A stretch of DNA of 64,000 nucleotides from Frankia sp. AgB32. Its GTDB lineage: Bacteria > Actinomycetota > Actinomycetes > Frankiales > Frankiaceae. Below the pieces are notes generated by a model. It searched no databases. It was given only the letters and a program-made list of their open reading frames with translations, and was not told the DNA's origin. The position numbers were made by a program, and so were the translations under genes. Location of the stretch: contig NZ_JALKFX010000013.1 of NCBI RefSeq assembly GCF_023243045.1, positions 1 through 64,000 on the forward strand. The letters run 5' to 3'. Of this stretch, positions 34,819-44,007 are shown piece by piece. Positions within the stretch are counted from its first letter, which is position 1. Each line of letters starts with the position of its first letter.

Positions 34819-35799
34819 ATGACGGTTGCTGTGCCGGCGGTGGAGGCCTCCGGCCTGGTCAAACGGTTCGGTGCGCGCACCGCGGTGGACCGCGTTGATC
34901 TCAGGGTGGATGTCGGGGAGGTGTACGGCATCCTCGGCCCGAACGGCGCGGGAAAGACGACGTTCCTGCGGATGCTGTTCGGACTGATCCGACCGGACGC
35001 GGGGACGCTGCGGGTGTTCGGCCGCACCTGGGGCGAGGCCGGCCCGAGAATGCTGGACGGGGTCGCCGGGTTCATCGAGAGCCCGCGGTTCTACCCGTAC
35101 CTGTCCGGCCGGCGGAACCTGAACCTGCTCGCCGGGCTGGACGGCGGCGGGGCGGGCAGCCGGATCGACGCGGTGCTCGACGTCGTCGACCTTGCCGGAC
35201 GGGCGGATGACAAGGTCGGAGGTTACTCGTTCGGGATGCGCCAGCGGCTCGGGGTCGCCGCGTCGCTGCTGCGCGACCCGCGGCTGCTCGTGCTCGACGA
35301 GCCGGCCAACGGCCTGGACCCCGCCGGCATCCGGGACATGCGCGCCCTGGTCAGGAGGCTGGCAGCCGGGGGGCTGACCGTGCTGCTGAGTAGCCACAAC
35401 ATGGACGAGGTCGAGGAGATCTGCGACAACGTCACCATCATGCGCACCGGCCGGGTGGTCTACCACGGCTCGATCGACCAGCTGCGCGCCCAGGCCCCGG
35501 ACCCGTCCCACCGACTACTGACCAGCGACGACGCCCAGGCGTTGCGCCTTGGCGGCGACCATCCGGCCGTGTCCGTCTCGGCCCACCCGGACGGCGGCCT
35601 GGTGCTGCGTGCCCAGCCCGCCGACGCGGACGCCTACATCCTCGCGCTCGGTCAGGCCGGGGTGGCGGTGCGGGCCCTGCACCTGGAGGTCGCGCCGCTG
35701 GAGTCGCTGTTCTTCATGCTCACCGAAACCGACCCGGCGGCCGGACATGACGTGCCCGCCCAGGCCCAGCCGGACGCCCTCACCGGAGCAGCCTCGTGA
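34819..35799 (+). CDS. ABC transporter ATP-binding protein
   Basis: A 326-residue exporter ATPase: Walker A GPNGAGKTT, signature YSFGMRQRLGVA (near 140), Walker B LLVLDEPANGLDPAG and switch His in LLSSHNMDEVEEI. It is of the CcmA/YtrB type used with a separate permease. The ATG at 34819 follows GGGAGG by a few bases and lies just after the BlaI operator, so an extension further upstream is unlikely. The stop overlaps the permease GTG (GTGA). The substrate is unknown, perhaps a cell-wall antibiotic given the BlaI/M56 control. Confidence 0.92.
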   Translation: MTVAVPAVEASGLVKRFGARTAVDRVDLRVDVGEVYGILGPNGAGKTTFLRMLFGLIRPDAGTLRVFGRTWGEAGPRMLDGVAGFIESPRFYPYLSGRRNLNLLAGLDGGGAGSRIDAVLDVVDLAGRADDKVGGYSFGMRQRLGVAASLLRDPRLLVLDEPANGLDPAGIRDMRALVRRLAAGGLTVLLSSHNMDEVEEICDNVTIMRTGRVVYHGSIDQLRAQAPDPSHRLLTSDDAQALRLGGDHPAVSVSAHPDGGLVLRAQPADADAYILALGQAGVAVRALHLEVAPLESLFFMLTETDPAAGHDVPAQAQPDALTGAAS

Positions 35800-36701
35800 C
35801 CACCCCAGCCACCCCAGCCACAACCGCCACCGCCACCGCCGCCGCCCCGGTGCCGCCCGCGGCGGTCCACCCCCGGCCGGTCGGGCGGGGCCGGGTGGCC
35901 ACCGCCTACCGGTGGGAGGTCACCAAACTCGCCGCCCAGGCCCGCACCCGCGCCACCCTCGCCGTCTGCCTGCTCGCCCCGTTCGTGTTCGTGGTCCTGC
36001 TCGACCGCCAGGATCGGCTACCGAAGGACACCCTGTACGGCCGGTGGGTCCATGCCAGCGGCTTCGCCACCCCACTGCTCATCCTCGGCTTCGCCGCCCA
36101 GTGGGTGTTCCCGCTGCTGACCAGCCTCGTCGCCGGCGACATTTTCGCCAGTGAGGACCAGCACGGCACCTGGAAGACGATCCTGACCCGTTCCCACAGC
36201 CGCAGCCAGATCTTCTGGGCCAAGACCCTGGCCGCGGCCACCTTCACCACCGCCGTCCTCACCGTCCTCGCGCTGAGCTGCCTGACGGCCGGCGTTCTCC
36301 TCGTCGGCCACCAGCCGCTGGAAAGCCTGTCGGGCACCCTGCTGCCACCGGGCCGCGCCGCTGGGCTGGTCCTCGCCGCCTGGGCCACCGCGCTACCGCC
36401 CCTGCTCGGCTTCACCGCGCTCGGGATCATGCTCTCGGTGCTCACCCGCAGCAGCCCCGCCGGCATCGTCGGACCGATCATTCTCGGCCTGCTCATGCAG
36501 CTCTACGCCTTCCTCAACGGCGCCGACACGATCCGCCACCTGCTGCTCGTCACCCCCTTCGACGCCTGGCACGGTCTGCTCGCGGCGCACCCGTACTACG
36601 GCCCGCTGCGCGACGGCACGTTCGTCAGCGTCGGCTACCTCGTCCTCTGCCTGGCGGTCGCCTACACGGCGCTGCGCCGCCGCGACATCACCGGAGGCTG
36701 A
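35796..36701 (+). CDS. ABC transporter permease (ABC-2 type)
   Basis: A 301-residue membrane protein with about six helices, for example TLAVCLLAPFVFVVLL, PLLILGFAAQWVFPLLTSLVAGDIFA, TAVLTVLALSCLTAGVLLVG and GLVLAAWATALPPLLGFTALGIML. It carries the motif FASEDQHGTWKTILTRSHSR, typical of ABC-2 exporters of this class, in the first cytoplasmic loop. The N-terminal 40 residues are Thr/Ala/Pro-rich. It is translationally coupled to the ATPase and followed 5 nt later by a lipoprotein gene, so the three genes form one operon. Confidence 0.88.
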   Translation: MTTPATPATTATATAAAPVPPAAVHPRPVGRGRVATAYRWEVTKLAAQARTRATLAVCLLAPFVFVVLLDRQDRLPKDTLYGRWVHASGFATPLLILGFAAQWVFPLLTSLVAGDIFASEDQHGTWKTILTRSHSRSQIFWAKTLAAATFTTAVLTVLALSCLTAGVLLVGHQPLESLSGTLLPPGRAAGLVLAAWATALPPLLGFTALGIMLSVLTRSSPAGIVGPIILGLLMQLYAFLNGADTIRHLLLVTPFDAWHGLLAAHPYYGPLRDGTFVSVGYLVLCLAVAYTALRRRDITGG

Positions 36702-36706
36702 CCCGC

Positions 36707-37174
36707 ATGCGCATGCCCCGTCCCAGCTCCGGCCGGCTGCTCCGCGCGGCCGCCGCCGCCGGCGCCGTCACCGCGCTGACCGCCGCCCTCGCCGGCTGCG
36801 CCACCGACGTCACCCGGCCCCGCGTCGAAGGCTCGCTCGGCCCTGTCTTCGCCAACCTCTACGTCCACCAGCAGACCCTGCTCGGCCACCCCGGCCTCAC
36901 CCCCGCCGCCGTCGCCGCCAGACCCACCTGCCACCGCACCACCCCCGGATCCCACGACAAGGGGGCCGGCAGCGACTGGATCTGCCAGGTCGGCTGGACC
37001 GACGGCACCGGCAGACCCCAGAACGGCAAGTTCGAGCTCCAGGTCCGCTCCAACGGCTGCTACCAGGCCGGCGGCCCCAGCAAGATCGTCGGCCCGATCA
37101 TGATCAGGGACACCGCCGGCACCAGCGTGATCAACCCGGTGTTCGAGTTCGACGGCTGCTTCGACACCACCTGA
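36707..37174 (+). CDS. lipoprotein of the BlaI-controlled ABC operon
   Basis: A 155-residue protein with a lipoprotein signal peptide (LLRAAAAAGAVTALTAALAGC, Cys near 31). Four Cys follow in the mature part (CHRT, WICQVGW, NGCYQAG, DGCFDTT) and could form two disulfides. No known domain. It starts 5 nt after the permease stop, so it belongs to the operon and may act as an extracellular accessory of the exporter. Its last bases touch the uppP remnant. Confidence 0.75.
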   Translation: MRMPRPSSGRLLRAAAAAGAVTALTAALAGCATDVTRPRVEGSLGPVFANLYVHQQTLLGHPGLTPAAVAARPTCHRTTPGSHDKGAGSDWICQVGWTDGTGRPQNGKFELQVRSNGCYQAGGPSKIVGPIMIRDTAGTSVINPVFEFDGCFDTT

Positions 37175-37945
37175 TCCCCACCGAACTGTTCCCGGTCTCC
37201 AGCCTGGGCCACTCGGTACTGATACCGGCGCTGATCGGCGGGTCCTGGCAGCACCTGGTGACCGAAAGCGCCTCAGGCAACAGCGAGGGCCGCCCTAGCT
37301 GACGTTCGTCGTCGGGCCGCACGTGGCCACCGCCCGGAGAACGGCTGCGCCGCCGCAGTGAACAACGCGCCGGCGAACACCAGGCCAGCGCAAGGCCGAG
37401 CCGGCAACCGCACCGCTCACCATCCCCGCCCCAGCCCCCATCCCAGCCACCGTCCCAGCCACCGTCCCCACGCAGACCACCACAGCACCGGGCGGCCAAG
37501 CGACGGCCCGCCACCCGACCGCACCCCGCGGGGGCCTCGTGGTGTCCGAGCACCGCAGCCTGGACACGTTCGCCTACCGAAAACCGGCCTGATCGGCCTG
37601 TTCCAGACCCTCGCGCTGCTCGCCGGCATCTCCCGCTCCGGCATCACCATGGTCGCCGGCCTGCTACGCGGCCTCGACCACGAGGACGCCGCCCGCTTCT
37701 CCTTCCTGCTCGCCACCCCGTCATCCTCGCCGCCGGACTACTCAAGCTCCCCGCCCTGGCCGGCCCCGCCGGCGACGGCAACCGCGGCCAGGTCCTGCTC
37801 GGCGCGGTGGTCGCCGGCGCTGCGGCCTACCTGTCCATCCGCTTCCTGGTCCGCTACTTCGAGACCCGCACCCTGACCCCCTTCGCGATCTACTGCCTGC
37901 TGATGGGCGCGCTGTGCACAGTGCGTTTCGTCGTCGCCCAGCTTC
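37174..37945 (+). pseudogene. uppP: undecaprenyl-diphosphatase (UppP/BacA), degraded
   Basis: The segments appear in order but in different frames. [37 protein letters not shown] (37174-37300) holds the first conserved motif. [10 protein letters not shown] follows near 37308. LDTFAYRK and [45 protein letters not shown] (to about 37718) carry the second motif. After another shift comes [15 protein letters not shown] up to MGALCTVRF. At least three frameshifts and a missing middle segment show that the gene is dead. UppP recycles the lipid carrier and gives bacitracin tolerance, so a cell-wall function next to the BlaI/ABC cluster fits. A functional copy is expected elsewhere. Confidence 0.88.
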
Positions 37946-38319
37946 CCCGCGTCCCGGTCCGATGCTGGCCATGCCAGCCGCGCCAGTGACCGCCGCGGAC
38001 ACGATCGGCGGCTCACCTCCATCCGCCCAACCCGCAACGGTTGCGCCGCTGGCCAGCGCGATCGCAGCTCCCGCACTGACGTCCACCCTCACCGCCGTGT
38101 TCGATGGATCCAACGCCCTGCGCCCCTCTCTCCGGCGCCACGACCGTCACCGTCACCGCACCGGCCACCCGATCCACCGGAACAGGCGACTCGAACTCGA
38201 TCGAGCCACGATCCGGATACCGAAAACGCCTGTAGACCGATCGCCCGCACCCGCGCCGGCCATGACCTTCGCGCCGCGCACCAGCCTTCGGACTCAGACA
38301 CCCAGCAGACGAGGAACCC
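37946..38319. other. intergenic region after the uppP remnant
   Basis: 374 nt in which I see no supported gene. The first part may still contain worn uppP 3' sequence. On the minus strand a short frame YRRFRYPDRGSIEFESPVPV occurs near 38180-38240 without a start or ribosome site, possibly another relic. The ribosome site of the DUF305 gene (GAGGAA) closes the region. Confidence 0.4.
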
Positions 38320-38961
38320 ATGAGACGACTCATCCTGCTCATCCCGGCAATTCTCGCCGCGGCCGTGCTCACCGCCTGTGGCAGTGGAGAAAGCACCGCC
38401 AGCGGCACCGGGACCACCGATCACAACAATGCCGACATCACCTTCGCCCAGAACATGATCCGACACCACCGGCAGGCGATCGTCATGGCCGACCTGGCCG
38501 AGACCCGGGCCCACAACCCGGAGGTAAAGAACCTCGCCCAGCAGATCCGCCGGGCCCAGACCCCCGAAATCACCACCATGGCCGGCTGGCTCACCGCGTG
38601 GAATCAGCCCACCGCGCCCCCCACGACCGCAGGCGGTTCCGGCCACGGCATGGGCGGGCACGGCATGGGCGGGCACGGCTCGGCCACCGCGATGCCGGGC
38701 GCCATGACCGGAACGATGCCAGGCACCATTGCCGGGATGATGAGTGACGACGACATGACGAAGATGTCGATGATGACCGGACCATCCTTCGACAGGATGT
38801 TCCTCACCATGATGATCACACACCATCAGGGGGCTATCACCATGGCGCGGGCGGAGATTCGCGACGGGCGCTACGCCCCGGCGAAAAAACTCGCCGAAAG
38901 CATCCAGGTGTCCCAGAGCGCCGAAATCACCACCATGCAGAACCTGCTGACCAGGATCTGA
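38320..38961 (+). CDS. DUF305 lipoprotein, Met/His-rich
   Basis: A 213-residue exported protein. The lipobox Cys is near residue 20 (LAAAVLTACGSG). DUF305 motifs appear twice: FAQNMIRHHRQAIVMADL with HNPEVKNLAQQIRRAQTPEITTM, and FLTMMITHHQGAITMAR with KKLAESIQVSQSAEITTM. Between them is a Gly/His/Met-rich linker with two GHGMGGHGMGG-like units. His and Met clusters suggest binding of copper or another metal outside the membrane, as proposed for this family. The ATG follows GAGGAA. No neighbour explains its role. Confidence 0.9.
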   Translation: MRRLILLIPAILAAAVLTACGSGESTASGTGTTDHNNADITFAQNMIRHHRQAIVMADLAETRAHNPEVKNLAQQIRRAQTPEITTMAGWLTAWNQPTAPPTTAGGSGHGMGGHGMGGHGSATAMPGAMTGTMPGTIAGMMSDDDMTKMSMMTGPSFDRMFLTMMITHHQGAITMARAEIRDGRYAPAKKLAESIQVSQSAEITTMQNLLTRI

Positions 38962-39189
38962 CCGACCGGTACCCGGATATTCACTCGACGTCGTGTTGTT
39001 TTCGTGTTCACCGGTTACCGGCAGATGTCCGCGGGGAGTGCGGATACCGACTACTCGATGACATCACCGAAACACTGACACGGTGGCCCGGGCCGGCGCA
39101 CGAAGATCGGGCCCGCCGGTTCCCGGACCAGCCGCTCGGCGGGCTCCGAGGCTGGCTACCCATCCGATCGTCAGCTGGGAGGCATTACG

Positions 39190-40044
39190 GTGAGAGGGAT
39201 AACGCGGCGTGTGCTGCGACCGTCGGCGTTGGTCGCGGCGATGACGTTGGGGGCGCTCGGGTTACTCACGGGAACAGGCAACGCGGCAGGTGGAGTCCCG
39301 GTCCGCGACCACGTGGTGGTCGTCGTCATGGAGAACCACTCCTACTCGCAGATCATCGGCAGCCCCTCCGCGCCCTACATCAACTCGCTCGCCGGCCAGG
39401 GCGCGAGCTTCAACCACTCGTCCGGAGTGACGCACCCGAGCGAGCCGAACTACCTCGCCCTGTTCTCCGGCTCCGCCCAGGGCATCACCGACGACTCGTG
39501 CCCGCACACCTTCTCCACCGCCAACCTGGGCCAGGAACTGATCGGCGCTTCGCGCACGTTCACCGGCTACTCGGAGAGCATGCCGTCCGACGGCTACACC
39601 GGCTGCACGAGCGGCAACTACGCGCGCAAGCACAACCCCTGGGTCAACTTCACCAACGTTCCGTCGGCGGACAACCTGCGTTTCAGCCGGTTCCCGACCA
39701 ACTATGCCACCCTGCCGACGGTGTCGTTCGTGGTCCCGAACCTGTGCAACGACATGCACAACTGCTCCATCGCGACCGGCGACACCTGGCTGAAGAACAA
39801 CATCGACGCCTACGCCCAGTGGGCGAAGACGCACAACAGCATCCTGGTCCTCACCTTCGACGAGGATGACAGCAGCCACAGCAACAACATCCCGACCATC
39901 ATCGTGGGGTCCGGGGTGAGGACCGGCACCTTCACCGAGACCATCAACCACTACAACGTCCTGCGGACAATCGAGGACATGTACACCCTCCCGTACGCCG
40001 GGAACAGCGCGACCGCCACTCCGATCACCGACATCTGGCAGTAG
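39190..40044 (+). CDS. secreted phosphoesterase (acid phosphatase/phospholipase C superfamily)
   Basis: A 284-residue protein with a signal peptide (SALVAAMTLGALGLLTGTGNAA). The mature part has VVVVVMENHSYSQIIG near the start, where the MENxS motif gives the metal ligands and nucleophile region, then GVTHPSEPNYLALFSG and LVLTFDEDD with IPTIIVGSGV. These are the conserved blocks of the PF04185-type phosphoesterases. It should hydrolyse a phosphate ester outside the cell. The GTG at 39190 follows a GGGAGG-like site about 12 nt upstream. It is a single-gene unit. Confidence 0.88.
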   Translation: MRGITRRVLRPSALVAAMTLGALGLLTGTGNAAGGVPVRDHVVVVVMENHSYSQIIGSPSAPYINSLAGQGASFNHSSGVTHPSEPNYLALFSGSAQGITDDSCPHTFSTANLGQELIGASRTFTGYSESMPSDGYTGCTSGNYARKHNPWVNFTNVPSADNLRFSRFPTNYATLPTVSFVVPNLCNDMHNCSIATGDTWLKNNIDAYAQWAKTHNSILVLTFDEDDSSHSNNIPTIIVGSGVRTGTFTETINHYNVLRTIEDMYTLPYAGNSATATPITDIWQ

Positions 40045-40204
40045 GCGCCGCCCGGTACCCCACCCATCCCGTCGCACGACCCGGTGGCCGCCGCCCCTCG
40101 CCGCACCCGGCGGCCACCGGTGCCGACGGTGGCGACGTACCGTGGCGCGGGCCTGATCGGCCCCTGGCGTGGGGGCGATCAGGCCCGCTGTGGTCAGTGC
40201 GGGG

Positions 40205-41701
40205 TCAGGAGGCACCCTCGCTGATGATCTTCACTTCGGTGTACTCCTCGAAGCCGAGGGTGCCCATCTCGCGGCCGATGCCGCTCTGCTTGTAGCCGCC
40301 GAACGGCACCTCGCTGCTGTAGTAACTGCCACCGTTGACGTTGACGACGCCGGAGCGGATCCGCCGCGCGATCGCGTGGGCCCGCTCGGACGAGGCGCTC
40401 GCGACCGAACCCGCCAGGCCGAAGATCGTCGAGTTGGCGATCGCGACAGCCTCGTCGTCGGTGTCGAACGGGATGATGACGACGACCGGACCGAAGATCT
40501 CCTCCTGGGCGATCCGCGAGTCCGGGTCGACGTCGGCGAAGATCGTCGGCTCGACGTAGTAGCCGCGGGGCAGATCCGCGGGCCGGCCGCCGCCGATAAG
40601 CAGCCGGGCACCCTCGTTCTTCCCGATCTCGATGTAGTCCAGGACCCGCTCACGCTGCCTGGCGTTGATCAGCGGGCCCATGTAGTTGTCCGAGTCCGCC
40701 GGGTCGCCGACCTTCATGCCACGGTAGGTCTCGGTCAGCTTCTCCAGGAACTGGTCGTAGACCGGACGTTGCACCAGGATCCGGGTGTTGATCGAGCAGC
40801 CCTGCCCGGACTGGGCGAGGGCCTGGTAGGCGACCATCATCGCGTTCGCGTCGAGGTCGGCGTCGTCGCAGACGATCCACGCCGACTTCCCACCCAGCTC
40901 CAGGAACACCCGCTTCACCGTCGCCGCGGCCACCGCCATGAGATGGCGCCCGACGCCGGTCGAACCGGTGAAGCTGACCACGTCGACCCGCGGGTCCTCC
41001 GCGAGGATCTGCGCGACCGTGTTGTCGGTCGTCGTCACCACGTTGAACACACCCGCCGGAAGATCCGTCTCCGTCGCGGCGAGCGCACCGAGCAGCGTCC
41101 CGCTCCACGGCGTGTCCGGCGCCGGCTTCAGAACAACCGTGCACCCCGCCGCCAACGCGAACGCCGCCTTCGCCAGATTGACCTGCAACGGCGCGTTCCA
41201 CGGCGTGATACACGCGACGACACCCGCCGGCTCCCGGTGCTGCCACCGCCGGCTCTGCATCCCCATCGACTCACCAACACCAAGATCGCGGACATACTCG
41301 AACGACTCCGCGAGGTCCGCGGCGAACGTCAGGTTCGTCAACGCCCCGTCGAACTGCGCGGTCGCCAACCCCATCGCCGTCGCACCCACCTCCGCGCGGA
41401 TCGCGGCACGCACCCCGTCAGCGTGCTTCGTCAACGCGGCATGCAACTGGCGCAGGCAACGGGCCCGGAACACCGGATCCGACGCCCACGAACCCTCGTC
41501 GAAAGCCGTACGGGCCGCGTCGATCGCGGCCAGTATGTCCTCCGCCGACCCGTCCGCAGCCACACCGATGACCTCCTCGGTGGCCGGGTTCACATTCTCA
41601 TACGTGCGGCCACTGGCCGCCTCGCGCAGCTTCCCGCCGATGTAGAGACGCTCCTCTACGAACATGTCAGTGGTAGTCGTGCCTGGCGCTGTGGTGGACA
41701 T
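40205..41701 (-). CDS. NAD(P)-dependent aldehyde dehydrogenase
   Basis: A 498-residue member of the aldehyde dehydrogenase superfamily with TPWNAPLQVNLAKAAFALAAGCTVVLKPAPDTP, VSFTGSTGVGRHLM (cofactor glycine motif), ELGGKSAW (catalytic Glu near 266) and SGQGCSINTRILV (nucleophile Cys near 300). EEIFGPVVVIIPF and the C-terminal PFGGYKQSGIGREMGTLGFEEYTEVK are intact. It oxidises an aldehyde to the acid, with unknown substrate. The ATG has AAGGAG 8 nt upstream. No operon partner is visible. Confidence 0.95.
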   Translation of the reverse strand: MSTTAPGTTTTDMFVEERLYIGGKLREAASGRTYENVNPATEEVIGVAADGSAEDILAAIDAARTAFDEGSWASDPVFRARCLRQLHAALTKHADGVRAAIRAEVGATAMGLATAQFDGALTNLTFAADLAESFEYVRDLGVGESMGMQSRRWQHREPAGVVACITPWNAPLQVNLAKAAFALAAGCTVVLKPAPDTPWSGTLLGALAATETDLPAGVFNVVTTTDNTVAQILAEDPRVDVVSFTGSTGVGRHLMAVAAATVKRVFLELGGKSAWIVCDDADLDANAMMVAYQALAQSGQGCSINTRILVQRPVYDQFLEKLTETYRGMKVGDPADSDNYMGPLINARQRERVLDYIEIGKNEGARLLIGGGRPADLPRGYYVEPTIFADVDPDSRIAQEEIFGPVVVIIPFDTDDEAVAIANSTIFGLAGSVASASSERAHAIARRIRSGVVNVNGGSYYSSEVPFGGYKQSGIGREMGTLGFEEYTEVKIISEGAS

Positions 41702-41969
41702 CGAACGCGGACTCCTTGGGTGTCGCTCGGGACGTCGAACGCGCGGCTCGCCGCGGGGACGTGTCCCCCACGTTAGTTGTGTTGGTTGTCACGCACATCT
41801 GGTCGCGAATCCGGCCTTCCGCGCGCTCCCCGTTGCACGGGGCCTTCGCTGCCACCGATCAGGGCGGTCCTGCTCCGGAGCCGTGTCGATCCTCGGGCCA
41901 CTCGTTCGACGTGCGGGTAGAAGGGGCCAGAGGCGGCCAGAGGCGGCCCGGCCCAAGGAGGAGAACACG

Positions 41970-42367
41970 CTGGCGAAGTACATGCTGATCATGCAGGGCA
42001 CCGATGCGTCGAACGCGGCTCTGCTGGCCGGGTTCGAGGCGTTGGCAGCCTCAACGCACCAGTACATCGAGGACTTGTCAAGGCCGGCGTGTTCGTCGCC
42101 GCCGAAGGACTGGACGACCCGGGCCAGAGCGTCGTGGTCGACTTCGGCGGCGATACCCCGGTGGCCAAGGACGGACCGTACGGAGAGACCAGGGAGCTGT
42201 TCGGGGGCTACTTCCTGCTCGAAGTCGCCTCGAAGCAGGAGGCGGTCGAGTGGGCCAGGCGGACCACAGGCGCGCGGTGCCCCGTCGTTACTGGATACCG
42301 AGGTGGCACAACCAAGGGGAAATCGGGCCCGGTCAGCTGGGGCATTCCAGGCCGAACTCGGCCATGA
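41970..42367 (+). pseudogene. YCII-family (DGPF) protein, frameshifted
   Basis: The frame starting LAKYMLIMQGTDASNAALLAGFEALAASTHQYIEDL breaks near 42078, where one base appears to be missing. It continues in another frame as KAGVFVAAEGLDDPGQSVVVDFGGDTPVAKDGPYGETRELFGGYFLLEVASKQEAVEWARR. This is the YCII/DGPF layout with its DGPY/F motif. The end also looks worn and overlaps the convergent lipoprotein gene. AAGGAGGAG at 41955-41963 precedes a CTG codon at 41970, which may have been the start. The product is probably not made as one protein. Confidence 0.75.
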
Positions 42368-42842
42368 CGGCGGCGGGTACACCGTCGCCGCAGCCGACCT
42401 CGGAGGAGCCGAGGCTGACGACCTTCCAGGCTCCGCCGGTCTGGTGCAACACCACCTGGGCGCCACCGGCGGAGGGTGCGGAGGTGCCGGCGTAGGCCCA
42501 GGTGGGATCGATCGAGGAGATGATGACCTTTTCGACGGCGGCGTCCCTGGCGATCGCCGGATCACGCTTCACGGCATCGGCGATCGCGGCGACGGGCGAC
42601 GGGGTCGCGGTGGCGACGGGCGTTGGGGACGGCGCGACGGCCTGCGTCGGGGATACGACGACGAACGGCGTCGGGGATGCCGTCGCGGCGGGTGCCGAGG
42701 ACGGGGTGACGTCGGCGCTGACCGGACCGGACACGGCCTGCTGCCGGTCAGCCTTGCACCCGCCCAGGACCATGGTCAGGCCGAGCACCGCCGCGAACAC
42801 CCCCACAGTTCTCGTCACTGCGAGCAAGCGAGTACTGGCCAT
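42333..42842 (-). CDS. lipoprotein of unknown function
   Basis: A 169-residue protein from the ATG at 42842: MASTRLLAVTRTVGVFAAVLGLTMVLGGC with a lipobox Cys near 29. A Ser/Thr/Pro/Val-rich linker follows (SPTPFVVVSPTQAVAPSPTPV). The C-terminal domain (DAAVEKVIISSIDPTWAYAGTSAPSAGGAQVVLHQTGGAWKVVSLGSSEVGC) has two Cys, perhaps a disulfide. A start 13 codons further up is possible but would place charged residues before the signal. The gene overlaps the 3' end of the YCII remnant. Confidence 0.7.
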   Translation of the reverse strand: MASTRLLAVTRTVGVFAAVLGLTMVLGGCKADRQQAVSGPVSADVTPSSAPAATASPTPFVVVSPTQAVAPSPTPVATATPSPVAAIADAVKRDPAIARDAAVEKVIISSIDPTWAYAGTSAPSAGGAQVVLHQTGGAWKVVSLGSSEVGCGDGVPAAVMAEFGLECPS

Positions 42843-43005
42843 GTCAACCCCCGGGGAGATGCGGTCGGTGGAGGCTAGCACCGGTGTTCGGTCATCCCGG
42901 CTTGAGTCGGGTATCAGTCAGACGACGGACATTCCGCCTGGCGAGCCGGCCCACGCCGCCGACCGCACCATGGCACCGCACTCGCCGGGGTGCGGCGGCG
43001 GTTCG

Positions 43006-43695
43006 CTAGTGGGCCGCGCGGTTCTCCGCGGTGGCCTCGGCCACCGGAGCGCCGGTGACATCGTGCGTGGTGACGCCAGGATGGGCGGTCCCACCGAGCG
43101 GTTCGCTGTGCCACTGAAGGAAGGTCCAGCCGGCCGACGGATCGCCTTCGAGCGTGACCAGGCCGGTGTTCGAGAGCCAGCGGTCCTCGACCGGCCCGAC
43201 GCCGGGCACCCGGATGCCGACCCAGGCCCGGATCGCGGCACCGTGACTGACGACCACGGCGGTGTCCTGCTCGCCGCGTGCGGCCGCGATCTTCGCGATC
43301 GCGGCGTCATATCTGCCGACGAACTCGTGACCGTTCTGCCCACCCGGCATCGTGCGGTCCAGATCGCCGTGGATCCAGGCGCCGGCGACGGCCAGGTAGG
43401 CCATGATGGACGTCCGGTCGCTGCGCAGCTCGAGATCGCCCGCGACGATCTCCTCGAGGCCCTCCTCGACGCCGACCGTCAGCCCACGCGCTTCGGCGAG
43501 GGGCGCGGCGGTGAGCTGGGTGCGGATCAGGACCGAGGCGTGGATCGCCGAGATCGTCTCGCCGCGGAGCACGCCGGGCAGGGCCCTTGCCTGCGCCTGG
43601 CCAAGGGCGGTCAGCTCGGCTCCCGGCCGCGCGGTATCGAGGGCCCCGACGACGTTGTAGGGGGTCTGGCCATGGCGGAGCAGCATGAGGCGCAT
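43006..43695 (-). CDS. histidine phosphatase family protein
   Basis: A 229-residue phosphatase of the phosphoglycerate mutase superfamily. It starts MRLMLLRHGQTPYN with the catalytic RHG motif at 7-9. ASVLIRTQLTA holds the second Arg, GVEEGLEEIVAGDLE the Glu, and VVVSHGAAIRAWVG the second catalytic His. It should remove a phosphate from a small metabolite. The ATG at 43695 places RHG at the usual distance from the N-terminus, so a longer version is unlikely. Its C-terminal 25 residues are not conserved. Confidence 0.9.
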   Translation of the reverse strand: MRLMLLRHGQTPYNVVGALDTARPGAELTALGQAQARALPGVLRGETISAIHASVLIRTQLTAAPLAEARGLTVGVEEGLEEIVAGDLELRSDRTSIMAYLAVAGAWIHGDLDRTMPGGQNGHEFVGRYDAAIAKIAAARGEQDTAVVVSHGAAIRAWVGIRVPGVGPVEDRWLSNTGLVTLEGDPSAGWTFLQWHSEPLGGTAHPGVTTHDVTGAPVAEATAENRAAH

Positions 43696-44007
43696 CGCAG
43701 CAGAGTCTAACGTGCGACGTTCACTCAGGCATTCGATGACGAACGCGGCCGTCGTCCCGCGCCGCAGCCGGAACCGCAGGGACGTGGGGCGTCCACGTCG
43801 GGTCGCGGCTCGGGAGACGCGGCGCCATTCCCGTGCTGGCGGAGGCGTTCCGGCCGGTAGGTCGACGGCGAACACCTCCCGCCGTGGGCGGCCGCTTTCC
43901 AACAGTGCGCGGAGGGTTGCGCGTGGGCATGACGAAGGCCACTATCGCGCAAGGCTTCACCCCCTTGGGCCAGCGCGCCGGCCCTCGCTTCGAGGAGGCT
44001 TGCCACG
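43696..44007. other. divergent intergenic region, no gene seen
   Basis: 312 nt between the histidine phosphatase and the M28-like lipoprotein. It must hold both promoters. AGGAGG at about 43992-43997 serves the plus-strand gene. Short frames here have no family pattern. Confidence 0.4.
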
